DNA from: Pyxidicoccus trucidator
GTDB lineage: Bacteria > Myxococcota > Myxococcia > Myxococcales > Myxococcaceae
Assembly (NCBI RefSeq): GCF_010894435.1
Contig: NZ_JAAIXZ010000005.1
Span: 496,001 to 560,000, forward strand
Reading direction: 5' to 3'
Length of the DNA stretch: 64,000 nucleotides
Every line of letters begins with the position of its first letter. Within the stretch, counting starts at the first letter, position 1. This document shows, one piece after another, positions 8,657 through 16,803 of the stretch. The translations under genes and the position numbers were made by a program. The notes beneath the pieces are model-generated. The model saw only the letters and a program-made list of their open reading frames with translations. It made no database searches and had not been told where the DNA came from.

Positions 8657-9913
8657 CTACCGGGCGTCGCGCGCGTCCACGGTGAGGCAGGGCTCCATCT
8701 TCTCGGGGGGGACGAGGTACAGCTCCTCGCGGCCCAGGTCCTGGGTGATGCCCGACGTGGCGAAGCCAATCTGGCCACCGCCGTCATACGCGAGGGCCAA
8801 CCAGTCGTTCTGCGACGCGGGGAACACGTTGGCGGTGGAGCCGTTGCCGTCGAGGTCCCGGGCGTAGGACGTGGCCTGGATGCTCCCGTTGTTATTGAAG
8901 TCCAGGTTGGTGCTCGCGTTGCCAGTGACCTGGGCGTTGTTGAAGCGAAGCGCGCTGATTTTCGCGAGGTCCGCTTCGGTGGTCGGGGCGACGGGCGTGA
9001 ACGCGGAGACCTCGTTGACGCTCTGCTCGCTGATGGAAGCCACCCGCACGCGCGAATAGTCGAGCACGTTGTTCAAGCCGCCAATGCCGAAGCCGTAGAA
9101 CTGGTACTGGTAGTTCATGATGCTCAGGTAGTTGGGCTTGTAGTTGGCGTTGTCGGTGCCGCCGTGGCGCAGGCCGATGTTGTGCCCCAGCTCGTGCATG
9201 AGGGTGCCGGCCAGCTGCACCTCCGTGACCGCGGCGAAGCCCAGCGTCACCACGAAGTCATGCGCGGGAATGCCGCGCGAGATGCCGCTGGAGTTGCCGC
9301 CGTCGTACCGGTGCGCGAACAGCATGTAGTGGAAGTAGGGCGCGCGGTTCGCGGCGAAGTACTTCCCCTTGATGACGTCGAAGTCCGTCCACACGGGGCT
9401 CAGGTCCAGGTCCGCGTCCGCCGCGGTGATCTGCTGGTCCACCACGATGTGCAGGGTGATGCCCGTGGAGCCATCCGGGTTCGTCACCGGCGCGTTGGCG
9501 AAGGCGTTGATGACCCGGTTCAGCATGGCCTGGGTGGGCTGTTGGTTGGGGTAGTAGTCCGCCTCGACGAAGATGTCCTTCCTGCGCGCGTTCGCGCCGA
9601 GGGCCGTCAGGTCCAGGCCGCCGCCGAAGCCGAACGACTCCGCGTAGTCGTTGAGCCGGTCTCCGTCCGTGTCGGGGTTGTTGGGATTGGTGCCCAACAA
9701 CGTCTCCACGACGTCGCAGACGGCGTCGCCGTCCGTATCGGGGAGAAGCGCGCATGCGGGGATTGGGAGGGGAATGGCCGTCGCGACTTCCACGCCCTGG
9801 CGGGTGCTGACCGTCTCTGTGGTCTCCGTATCCGGGAGGTCGGGACTGCCACAACCGTTGAAACCCAGGAGCGAGACGGAAGCTGCTAGCAGGGTCTTCT
9901 GAAGCTTGGACAT
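8657..9913 (-). CDS. Secreted metzincin-type zinc metalloprotease
   Basis: A 418-residue exported protein with signal sequence MSKLQKTLLAASVSLLGFNGC (Cys 21 is a plausible lipid site, though Phe-Asn-Gly is a weak lipobox). Residues about 57-95 hold two thrombospondin-3-like Ca-binding motifs (DTDGDAVCD, DTDGDRLND). The catalytic zinc motif is HELGHNIGLRH with H240, E241, H244 and H250, and a Met-turn SIMNYQYQFYG follows. ATG 9913 is preferred over the upstream ATG 9943 because AAAGGA precedes it and the signal peptide starts there. A CTTTG/CAAAG dyad covers the ribosome binding site (9921-9934). Probably a surface or secreted peptidase used in predation. Confidence 0.88.
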   Translation of the reverse strand: MSKLQKTLLAASVSLLGFNGCGSPDLPDTETTETVSTRQGVEVATAIPLPIPACALLPDTDGDAVCDVVETLLGTNPNNPDTDGDRLNDYAESFGFGGGLDLTALGANARRKDIFVEADYYPNQQPTQAMLNRVINAFANAPVTNPDGSTGITLHIVVDQQITAADADLDLSPVWTDFDVIKGKYFAANRAPYFHYMLFAHRYDGGNSSGISRGIPAHDFVVTLGFAAVTEVQLAGTLMHELGHNIGLRHGGTDNANYKPNYLSIMNYQYQFYGFGIGGLNNVLDYSRVRVASISEQSVNEVSAFTPVAPTTEADLAKISALRFNNAQVTGNASTNLDFNNNGSIQATSYARDLDGNGSTANVFPASQNDWLALAYDGGGQIGFATSGITQDLGREELYLVPPEKMEPCLTVDARDAR

Positions 9914-9943
9914 GGGATTCCTTTGTTTACAAAGAATTGGCAT

Positions 9944-10263
9944 CGCGCCAACCGCCCCGTGATTGTCGCAAGCAGGTTTTTTTGGCTATTCTTTTTTGTC
10001 TAGATTCACACGACTGAGGCAGGGATTGGGCGGGACCGGGCACGAAACCGTCGGTTTTCCCTTAGGAGGCACCGCGCGGCTGTACTCCTGCCGTGTCACG
10101 CGAAGCCAGACAACTTCTTCCTGGTCCGGTGTGACAAATCCTGACTCAGGGGAAACCCTTACGTCAGACATTGTCGTCGCAGCTTCCCTTTATCACATTC
10201 GTCATCGAAATATGAGAACGTGGTAACAGGTCCACGAAGAGGGAAGGAGCGACAGGCGGCTCC
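9944..10263. other. AT-richer intergenic region
   Basis: A 320-base gap, less GC-rich than its surroundings, with T-runs at 9977-9993. It must contain the metalloprotease promoter on the minus strand, but no clear -35/-10 pair stands out. Short open frames here show no coding character. Confidence 0.4.
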
Positions 10264-10390
10264 TTCCCCCAGGTCAGCCGCGGCTCAGGAGTCGTAGCCG
10301 TGGCGCCCGTCGAGCAGGATGACCTTGCCGCTGTTCGGGTAGTAGGGGACGCCCCACTCCTGGACGTCGCCAGGTAGGGAGAGGGATGTT
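10264..10390 (-). pseudogene. 3'-end fragment of secreted lipoprotein gene
   Basis: Positions 10264-10369 match 12665-12770, the 3' end of the 446-aa lipoprotein gene, with only four visible mismatches over 106 bases. The fragment still encodes the C-terminal residues of that protein (QEWGVPYYPNSGKVILLDG, then RHGYDS and stop), but with Leu to Pro and His to Arg changes and no upstream coding region: homology ends at 10370, just beyond the stop of def. It is a non-functional duplicate that, with the intact gene, brackets the def/ATP-grasp cassette. Confidence 0.85.
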
Positions 10391-10993
10391 CTACCCACCC
10401 GTGTCGAACGCCAGCTTCGTGTTGCGGGCCAGTACCGGGTCGTTGGCTGCGACCTGCACCACCTTGCGAAGGTCGCCCAGCTCGGCGATGCGGTCGGGGT
10501 AGAGGATGCCGTCCAGGTGGTCGATTTCGTGCTGGAGGCAGCGGGCGTACAAGCCGCTGGCTTCAATCTCCAGCCTTCGACCTTGTGGCGTGTAGGCCAC
10601 CACGCCGACGCGAGGGGGGCGCATCACGAAACCTTCGTATCCCTCGACCGACAGACACGCCTCGGCGGCCTTGAATTCAGGACCGTCCCGCCAGACGATT
10701 TCCGGGTTGACCAGCGCGTGAAACGGTACCGCCTGGACCTGCCCAAAGCCGACCCGCTCGTGTGCCGGTATTTCAATGACCACCAAACGCCGGAACAGGC
10801 CCGTCTGGGGGGCGGCAATCCCGATGCCGCCATGAACCCGCCGCGATAGGTCCAGCTGGCTTATCCACTCCTGCAGCCGCGGGCCGCCAAGATCGGCCTC
10901 ATCCACCCGTGCCGACAGTTGGCGCAGCCGCGCATCATCGAACTGCAAGACCGGCCACGCCTGCTTCGCCTCCGGCTGTGCCACCTGGCTCAT
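10391..10993 (-). CDS. def: Peptide deformylase
   Basis: A 200-residue metal hydrolase that removes the formyl group from nascent N-termini. All three signatures are present: motif I GIGIAAPQ (56-63), motif II EACLS with metal ligand Cys113, and motif III QHEIDH with His155, Glu156 and His159. Motif II has Ala where Gly is usual. ATG 10993 follows GAGAGG; the upstream open frame is non-coding in character. It is 169 bases downstream of the ATP-grasp gene on the same strand rather than in a fmt-def operon, and may be an accessory copy; whether another def exists cannot be seen here. Confidence 0.9.
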   Translation of the reverse strand: MSQVAQPEAKQAWPVLQFDDARLRQLSARVDEADLGGPRLQEWISQLDLSRRVHGGIGIAAPQTGLFRRLVVIEIPAHERVGFGQVQAVPFHALVNPEIVWRDGPEFKAAEACLSVEGYEGFVMRPPRVGVVAYTPQGRRLEIEASGLYARCLQHEIDHLDGILYPDRIAELGDLRKVVQVAANDPVLARNTKLAFDTGG

Positions 10994-11162
10994 GATGTGC
11001 CTCTCGAGGCGCGGCGGTGTGAAGCTTCGCGCCCGACCGGACGCTAGCAGCCGTTGCCAGGCCTCGCCAGGAGCCCGGGCAGGCGCGGGCGGTTGCCTGC
11101 CACGGCCGCGGCGCCGGGCTGGCCAGCACGCAGCGCCCTCCTGTTGCGCGTGGCCTCTCCCG

Positions 11163-12083
11163 TCACCCCAGGCCGTGCCGCAGATGGTCGACCATGCGGA
11201 CGTCACCGTCGGGGCGGCCCCAGTAGGGGGTCAGGTTGATATCCACGACGTAGGGGATTCCGGCATCGTCCCGGACGAGGTCGATGGAGCCATAGTCGAG
11301 CCCCGCCGCTTCGGCCACGGCCAGCGCGGCGAGCGCGGCGGCAACCACGGGAGGGGCGAGGACACCGGCCAGCACCGGCTCCAGGATGGACTTCCGGTTG
11401 GCGAGATAATCATAGCGGTCGAAGCCATCGGCCATGCGGCGCACCTCGGTCAGCGCCTTGCCTTCGCAGATGACCATCTGCTCGCCGCAGAAGTAGACGC
11501 GACAGAAGGCGCCGTCGCGGTTGTCGATGTACTCCTCGAGGACGAGCCGCGGGTCGTCCCACCAGCTCGCGTCGACTTCCTTGCGACGCATGACACGGTA
11601 GCCCTGGATGCCGTCGAGCGGCGAAGGCGTGCGCTCCGGCCAGCCCATCGCCGAGCGGTGCTCATCGGGCACCTCCCACTCGGCAATCCCCCGGCTGTTG
11701 AGGTTGGTCTTGACGATGACCCGGGTGTCCGGGTCTCCGTCGCGCTTCGCCGCCGCGCAGGGGAGGTTGAGCCGTTGCAGCAGGCTGTGGATGGAGCGCT
11801 TGCGGATGTCGTGCATCGCGCCGTTCCACACGGCATAGCCCGCGTCTCCGAGCAACCCGCAGAAGGCCTCGAGCGGGCGGATGAAGTCCGCGGGCGTACT
11901 GGCGTCGATATGGAGGAGCACGTTGCCGGGTCCCCCGGCCTTCGTGAATACCTCCTCGGCCATGGCCGCGGCGGGGATGCCGGGCTTGACCTTGACGAGC
12001 CGCGCGTCGCGGAGGAGCTGACGCGCCAGGTAGTCCGGCCTGAGCGTCCAGTCGAGAATGGTGAATCCAGCGTTCGAAGTCAC
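11163..12083 (-). CDS. ATP-grasp ligase-like protein
   Basis: A 306-residue protein. The C-terminal third has the ATP-grasp metal-binding pattern YGSIDLVRDDAGIPYVVDIN (about 264-283), with acidic/Asn ligands, and an earlier VLEEYID (181-187) matching the adenine-binding hinge. A Lys in VIVKTNLNS (about 125) is a likely ATP contact. Such proteins join a carboxylate to an amine or hydroxyl through an acyl-phosphate. It starts at GTG 12083 behind GGAGGG, 33 bases after the stop of the 138-aa gene, so the two form an operon. The substrate is unknown; peptide tailoring is possible. Family call fairly sure, function open. Confidence 0.72.
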   Translation of the reverse strand: MTSNAGFTILDWTLRPDYLARQLLRDARLVKVKPGIPAAAMAEEVFTKAGGPGNVLLHIDASTPADFIRPLEAFCGLLGDAGYAVWNGAMHDIRKRSIHSLLQRLNLPCAAAKRDGDPDTRVIVKTNLNSRGIAEWEVPDEHRSAMGWPERTPSPLDGIQGYRVMRRKEVDASWWDDPRLVLEEYIDNRDGAFCRVYFCGEQMVICEGKALTEVRRMADGFDRYDYLANRKSILEPVLAGVLAPPVVAAALAALAVAEAAGLDYGSIDLVRDDAGIPYVVDINLTPYWGRPDGDVRMVDHLRHGLG

Positions 12084-12116
12084 TCGCTCAGCCCTCCGCG
12101 TCAGGACGGTACGCCT

Positions 12117-12533
12117 CTACTTGCCGCGGTATGCGCGTTCGAGCTGCTCTTCGATGGCGGCCGTCACGAGCTTGCGGTCGATGCCAGCGGCGCGTGCGTT
12201 GCTGAACACGTCACGCAGGCTCGCGGCCAGGCCGAGCTGGGACGAGCTCACGCCACTGCGCTCCGCCAGCACCGAGATGCGCGCATTGAGCTCGCGAAGG
12301 ATGTTGATGACGTCCACCCCGATGCCGAGGGACTGCTTTCCCCCAGCAGCGAGGTTGCCGGGGGTCCTGAGGTCGACGACCTGGCCTGAGGCCTGCTTGC
12401 CGCCCGCCACCCGGCGCCAGTTGTTGATGGCCGCTCCCCGGAACCCTCCCAGCTCCGTGAGGAGGTTACGCAACAGGATGCTCACGTTGCTCAAGTCAGC
12501 GCTGCTTACCTGTCCTTGCCCGTAACGCCCCAT
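12117..12533 (-). CDS. Small helical protein paired with ATP-grasp enzyme
   Basis: A 138-residue protein with an excellent ribosome binding site (AAAGGAG, 8 bases before ATG 12533). No signal peptide or membrane helix. Two amphipathic helical segments (about 10-40 and 75-135) flank a central loop in which AGGKQ occurs twice, around residues 43 and 62, enclosing an ASGQVVDLRTPGNLA stretch. It precedes the ATP-grasp gene by 33 bases, so it could be its substrate or partner. It lacks the Thr/Glu/Asp-rich repeated core expected of graspetide precursors. No recognised family. Confidence 0.6.
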   Translation of the reverse strand: MGRYGQGQVSSADLSNVSILLRNLLTELGGFRGAAINNWRRVAGGKQASGQVVDLRTPGNLAAGGKQSLGIGVDVINILRELNARISVLAERSGVSSSQLGLAASLRDVFSNARAAGIDRKLVTAAIEEQLERAYRGK

Positions 12534-12664
12534 CTTGCGGCTCCTTTGTCAGAAAAGAACTGGGTTCGGCTTCTTCATCGCTCCGTTGATGATGGCTCGC
12601 AGTTGTGGCGCGAAATGTGTTCAGGCGCGCAATGAGCAGTCAATAGGCGCTGGGGCGCAACTGT

Positions 12665-12770
12665 TTCCCCCAGGTCAGCCGAGGCTCAGGAGTCGTAGCC
12701 GTGGTGCCCGTCGAGCAGGATGACCTTGCCGCTGTTCGGGTAGTAGAGGACGCCCCACTCCTGGAAGTCG
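12665..12770. repeat. Direct repeat copy B (partner 10264-10369)
   Basis: A 106-base segment containing the 3' end and stop of the 446-aa lipoprotein gene, repeated with about 96% identity in the same orientation at 10264-10369. The copies are 2401 bases apart and enclose the 138-aa/ATP-grasp/def cassette. Confidence 0.9.
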
Positions 12771-14026
12771 TGGCAGTTGTGGCAGGGCACTTCGTCTCCG
12801 TAGAACCAGGCCTGGACCGGGCCGCCGCCCGCGAAGGCATCCAACTCCGCCAGCAGCGCGGCTCCACGGGCATCCGCGAAGAAGAAGGTCTGCGCCAGGC
12901 CGCTCCGGTCGGTGTAGGTGCCGGCGTCGCGGGGCGAGAGGACTCCGTCCGTCACCAGCCGCTCCACCACCGCCTGGACGGTCACCGGCTCGGCGGGGCA
13001 CTCGGGCGTGGCGTAGGTGTCGATGTTGGTGAGCTCCCGCCAGGACAGGGGGTTGGAGCCGACATTCCAGGCCAGACGCGCGGGCTCGAGGGACGAGGCG
13101 TCGGTGCCGGTGACGGAGAAGGGCTGCGGGAACACCTCGCAGACGCTGGCGTAGGTGCAGCGCTGGACCTGGCGGTAGGTGCCGCAGTGGCTGAAGTCCC
13201 GCGTACCCGCGGGTGCCGAGTGATAGCAGGTGTAGACGGCGGGGGCGCAGGGCGCGGGGGGCCAGACCTCGTACGCGTCCCCGTCGGTGACCTCGAACTC
13301 CGTCACGCGAGCGACGAGGCGGGCCGTCTTCTCCCACTCCACGCCGTTGTCGCCGCCAGCGGAGAAGGTGAGCGGGACGGTGTGCGGGTCGATGGCCTGA
13401 TAGATGCCCGGGTAGCCCCAGTCGAGGCGGTAGCTGGGCCGGCCGTTGACCGAGGGGATGCCGTCGGGCGCCGTGACGGTGAGCCAGTCGGAGTGCACGC
13501 TGGCGCGGCCGCGGTAGAGGAGGTTGGTGGTGCCCTGGACGACGTAGATGGGATTGACCTCCTCCTGGATCCAGATGGCGCTGGAGCCGCGGAAGTCGAA
13601 GAACCGCGGGGCAATCACGATGCGCGCGGTGTACGAGCGCGGAGTGCCGGTGAAGGTGTGGACGGAGACGAAGAGGGGCAGGCCGGAGAGCACGGTGTTG
13701 AGCTCGTGGCCCTCCGCGAGGGCAATCTCGAACCGGCGCTCGCTGATGATGCTCGCGGTCCCGAAGATGTCGTCGGGAACGAAGCTGTAGACGTCCGAGA
13801 GGTAGCGGTTGGCGGTGGCGCGGATGATGAGCGAGCGGACGCCGTTGCGCACCTCGAAGGTGCCGAGCGTCTCGAAGCTCAGCTCGTTGTCACCGACGGT
13901 GGCGTAGAGGCGGTTGGTCACCGCCGCGGAGGTGACCTCTCCGGTCTCCTCCGCCGGCTCGGAAGTGGTGTTGGTACAGGCGGCCAGCGCCGCGAGGCAG
14001 GCGAGTGCGAGGGTGCGAAGCTTCAT
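12686..14026 (-). CDS. Large secreted lipoprotein with CxxCH motif
   Basis: A 446-residue exported protein: signal peptide MKLRTLALACLAALAACTN with lipobox LAAC. The middle is strand-rich. Residues about 270-320 hold a Cys-rich block (several CY, SHC and RC motifs) resembling small disulfide domains. Near the C-terminus is a CHNCH motif (415-419), formally a CxxCH c-heme attachment site, although only one is present and no cytochrome fold is evident. ATG 14026 was chosen for the signal peptide. A 3' fragment is duplicated at 10264. Function unknown. Confidence 0.75.
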   Translation of the reverse strand: MKLRTLALACLAALAACTNTTSEPAEETGEVTSAAVTNRLYATVGDNELSFETLGTFEVRNGVRSLIIRATANRYLSDVYSFVPDDIFGTASIISERRFEIALAEGHELNTVLSGLPLFVSVHTFTGTPRSYTARIVIAPRFFDFRGSSAIWIQEEVNPIYVVQGTTNLLYRGRASVHSDWLTVTAPDGIPSVNGRPSYRLDWGYPGIYQAIDPHTVPLTFSAGGDNGVEWEKTARLVARVTEFEVTDGDAYEVWPPAPCAPAVYTCYHSAPAGTRDFSHCGTYRQVQRCTYASVCEVFPQPFSVTGTDASSLEPARLAWNVGSNPLSWRELTNIDTYATPECPAEPVTVQAVVERLVTDGVLSPRDAGTYTDRSGLAQTFFFADARGAALLAELDAFAGGGPVQAWFYGDEVPCHNCHDFQEWGVLYYPNSGKVILLDGHHGYDS

Positions 14027-14210
14027 GTGGAGTCTCCGGGTGGAAGCACCCGGATACCACACGCGCGTGACAGCCTGATGGCGGGCGGCCGGCGGGCTTG
14101 CCGCGGCGCATGCCGGGCCTCCGCCGCGAGGATGCGCCGGGGCCTCCGCCGTGCTGACGACTCAGGCCGCCCGGTCCGAGACCTCTCGGACCGGGCAGCC
14201 CGGGGACACG

Positions 14211-14501
14211 CTAGAGCTTGCTCCAGCAGACGCTGTACGCGCTCCGGCCGCACTGCCTGTCGGCGTGCTCGCGGCAGTTGCCGTAGGGCACGTCGCCGTA
14301 GCCAGCGAAGTAGTGCGTGGTCTGCGAGGAGGTGCACCGCCACGTGCAGTAGCGGGCGCCGCTGTCCCAGCCCTCACAGAGGGCCTGGTCCGTCGTACCG
14401 AGCACAGGCTCCGTGCTCTCGGTCTCCTCGGGGAGGGGGCCGCCGCAGGCGGAGAGGAGGGCACCGAACGCCACGCTCATCATCAGGGTCTTCAGCTTCA
14501 T
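14211..14501 (-). CDS. Cys-rich mini-lipoprotein A
   Basis: A 96-residue lipoprotein, signal peptide MKLKTLMMSVAFGALLSACG with lipobox LSAC. The mature part has an acidic linker and a domain with six Cys in the pattern C-EGWD-G...C-TW-x-C...C...C...SVCWS, probably three disulfides. It is the first of a tandem pair with the gene at 14580, sharing length, signal and all six Cys. The start ATG 14501 is preceded by GAGAAAG. Likely surface-attached; possibly a toxin-like or adhesive module, but no family is recognised. Confidence 0.75.
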   Translation of the reverse strand: MKLKTLMMSVAFGALLSACGGPLPEETESTEPVLGTTDQALCEGWDSGARYCTWRCTSSQTTHYFAGYGDVPYGNCREHADRQCGRSAYSVCWSKL

Positions 14502-14579
14502 GGGGATGTCTTTCTCGGGGTGTGGTTGAGGTTCAGAGGTGGAGGGCGGCGACGCACGGCCCTGGCCGCCCGGAAGGTG

Positions 14580-14870
14580 CTACCGGCTCCAGCAGACCGA
14601 GACCGCGTTGCCCTTGCAGAAGTTGTTCGCGTACGCGTTGCACCCGCCATAGGCCACGGGGCTGGTGGCGTAGATCCAGATGCCGTTGGAGCTGCACTTC
14701 CAGGTGCACCGGCGCCCGCCGGCGTCCCAGCCCTCGCATACGCCCTGCTCCGTGTCGCCGAGCACTTCCACTTCCACCGAGCTGTCCGCGCCCTCCTCAG
14801 GAAGGGGGCCGCCACAGGCGGAAAGGAAGGCACCGAACGCCAGGCTCATCATCAAGGTCTTCAGCTTCAA
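14580..14870 (-). CDS. Cys-rich mini-lipoprotein B, TTG start
   Basis: A 96-residue paralogue of the neighbouring gene. Translation should begin at TTG 14870, which aligns exactly with the ATG of copy A and gives the same KLKTLMMSLAFGAFLSACG signal. An in-frame ATG at 14912 would add 14 residues ahead of a signal peptide and is less likely. GGAG lies 11 bases upstream. The six Cys and the SVCWS end are conserved, while the linker (Glu/Asp/Val-rich) and the loop between Cys 3 and 4 differ. The tandem arrangement points to local duplication and divergence. Confidence 0.72.
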   Translation of the reverse strand: MKLKTLMMSLAFGAFLSACGGPLPEEGADSSVEVEVLGDTEQGVCEGWDAGGRRCTWKCSSNGIWIYATSPVAYGGCNAYANNFCKGNAVSVCWSR

Positions 14871-15004
14871 GGATGGAGACTCCAGGAGAAGTGCCGGCGA
14901 CATGCACGGCACGGAATCTCATTATCTCAGGTTCTACATAAATGTTTCAATTGGCTGATTAATCGGGTTTCACGCGTAGTGCGGATTTTGCTGGGCGCAG
15001 TGCG

Positions 15005-16636
15005 TCAGCTCACGGGCTCCATGCGGAACCACCGGTAGCCGTAGCCCTCCAGTGTCACGCGGTGCCTGCCGCCCTTGCCGGACGGGGAGTGCGCCTCGGA
15101 CAGCAGATGGACGAGCTTCGCCGCGGGCCCGCCGGGGGAGAAGCTCACCTCACACGCCTTGCCGGACAGGTTGTGCAGCGTCACCAGCGTCTCGCCCTTC
15201 CAGTCGTAGCGCAGGGCGAGCACGTTCTGCTGCTTCACGCGCAGCATCCGCCACGCGCCCCAGCCAGGCTCGGGGCACTCCTTGCGCAGGCGCACCATGC
15301 GCTCCATCCAGTTGAGCAGGGACGCCGGGTCCCTCCGCTGTGTCTCCACATTCAAGTGCGGGTAGCCATAGGGCGCCTCCGTCACCACGGGCCGGAAGGG
15401 CTCGGGCGCGCGGGTGAAGCCGCCGTGGGGCTCGTCCGTCCACTGCATGGGCGTGCGGACGCTCTGACGCTCGTGGAGGGACAGGTCCTCGCCCATGCCC
15501 AGCTCGTCCCCGTACCAGAGCACCGGCGTGCCCGGCAGGGACAGCATCAGGCTGAAGGCCAGCTCCAGCCGGCGCCGGTCTCCGGACAGCATGGGCGCCA
15601 GGCGCCGCCGCAGCCCGCGTCCGTAGAGCTGCATCTTCGGCTCGGGGCCCAGCTCCGCGAAGACGCGCTTGCGCGCGGCGGCGGGCAGCCGGCCCAGGTC
15701 CAGCTCGTCGTGGTTGCGCAGGAAGTTGGCCCACTGCGCGGTGTGGGGCAGGTCCGGCGCGGAGGCCAGCGCCTCCGCCAGGGGCGTGGCGTCCTCCGTC
15801 ACCAGCGAGAGGAAGAGGTTCTGGTTGGCGGCGAAGTTGAAGACCATCTGCATGCGGTCCCCATCCGAGCCGTAGAAGTTCATCACCTCGTCCATGGTGA
15901 CGTTCGCCTCCGCGAGGAGGATGGCGTCGCCGGTGCGCCACGAGAGGAACTCCCGCATCTCGTCCAGCAGCTGGTACGGGTCCTTGATGCCGTGGTTCTT
16001 CAGCCCCTTGAGCTCCACGAGGAAGGGCACCGCGTCCACCCTGAAGCCGGACACGCCCAGCTCCAGCCAGTAGCCCATGACCTTGAGCAGCTCCTCGCGC
16101 ACGGCGGGGTTGGCCACGTTCAGCTCGGGCTGGAAGGGGAAGAAGCGGTGGAAGTACCAGGCCTTCGCGTCCTTGTCGTACGTCCACGTGCTCTCCTGCG
16201 AGCCCGGGAACACCATGCCCTTGTGCGCGTCCTTCGGCTTCTTGTCCGCCCAGACGTAGAAGCCGCGGAAGCGGCTGTCCGGGTCCTTGCGCGCGGCCTG
16301 GAACCACGGGTGCTTGTCGCTGGTGTGGTTGACCACCAGGTCGATGATGACGCGCATGCCCCGCTGCTTCGCGTGGTGGGTGAACTCCACGAAGTCACCC
16401 GGTGAGCCCAGCCGGGGGTCCACGCCATAGTGGTCGGTGATGTCGTAGCCGTTGTCGCGGTTGGGCGTGGGCTGGAAGGGCATCAGCCACAGGCAGGTGA
16501 CGCCCAGGCCCGCCAGGTAGTCCAGCCGCCGCTGGAGCCCCACGAAGTCGCCCACGCCGTCGCCATTGCCATCCATGAACGTCTCCACGTCCAGGCAATA
16601 GACGACAGCGTTCTTGTACCAGAGGTCATGAATCAT
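15005..16636 (-). CDS. treS: GH13 trehalose-synthase-like enzyme
   Basis: A 543-residue alpha-amylase-family protein. The start region (YCLDVETFMDGNGDGVGDF) is typical of trehalose synthases and their close GH13 relatives. Catalytic residues are in place: nucleophile Asp201 in GFRVDAVP, acid/base Glu243 in LLAEANV, and Asp310 in LRNHDELD; DLVVNHTSD is conserved region I. No fused maltokinase domain. ATG 16636 follows GGGAG. It may interconvert maltose and trehalose or act on related glucosides. Divergent from the LLM oxidoreductase gene with about 165 bases between, so control may be shared. Confidence 0.85.
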   Translation of the reverse strand: MIHDLWYKNAVVYCLDVETFMDGNGDGVGDFVGLQRRLDYLAGLGVTCLWLMPFQPTPNRDNGYDITDHYGVDPRLGSPGDFVEFTHHAKQRGMRVIIDLVVNHTSDKHPWFQAARKDPDSRFRGFYVWADKKPKDAHKGMVFPGSQESTWTYDKDAKAWYFHRFFPFQPELNVANPAVREELLKVMGYWLELGVSGFRVDAVPFLVELKGLKNHGIKDPYQLLDEMREFLSWRTGDAILLAEANVTMDEVMNFYGSDGDRMQMVFNFAANQNLFLSLVTEDATPLAEALASAPDLPHTAQWANFLRNHDELDLGRLPAAARKRVFAELGPEPKMQLYGRGLRRRLAPMLSGDRRRLELAFSLMLSLPGTPVLWYGDELGMGEDLSLHERQSVRTPMQWTDEPHGGFTRAPEPFRPVVTEAPYGYPHLNVETQRRDPASLLNWMERMVRLRKECPEPGWGAWRMLRVKQQNVLALRYDWKGETLVTLHNLSGKACEVSFSPGGPAAKLVHLLSEAHSPSGKGGRHRVTLEGYGYRWFRMEPVS

Positions 16637-16803
16637 CCCGTCTCCCGGACGAGAGGGTGGGGCGTCCGCCCGGAAGTCGGCAGCACGACGTGCGACGTCC
16701 GTGCGCCAGCGCACAGCCGGAGGGACGAGGCTTCCATCAGCGGACATTCGCGCGCGAGCAAGGCTCGCGGTGGTGGAGGGCCGGCGCCAACGTGCACGGC
16801 CCC

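Noticed and set aside
12117-12533. Classical graspetide precursor
   Set aside because: No repeated Thr/Ser plus Glu/Asp core; the link to the ATP-grasp gene rests on position only.
12701-14941. 746-aa plus-strand ORF
   Set aside because: Antisense to three lipoprotein genes, whose signal peptides and Cys patterns are clear.
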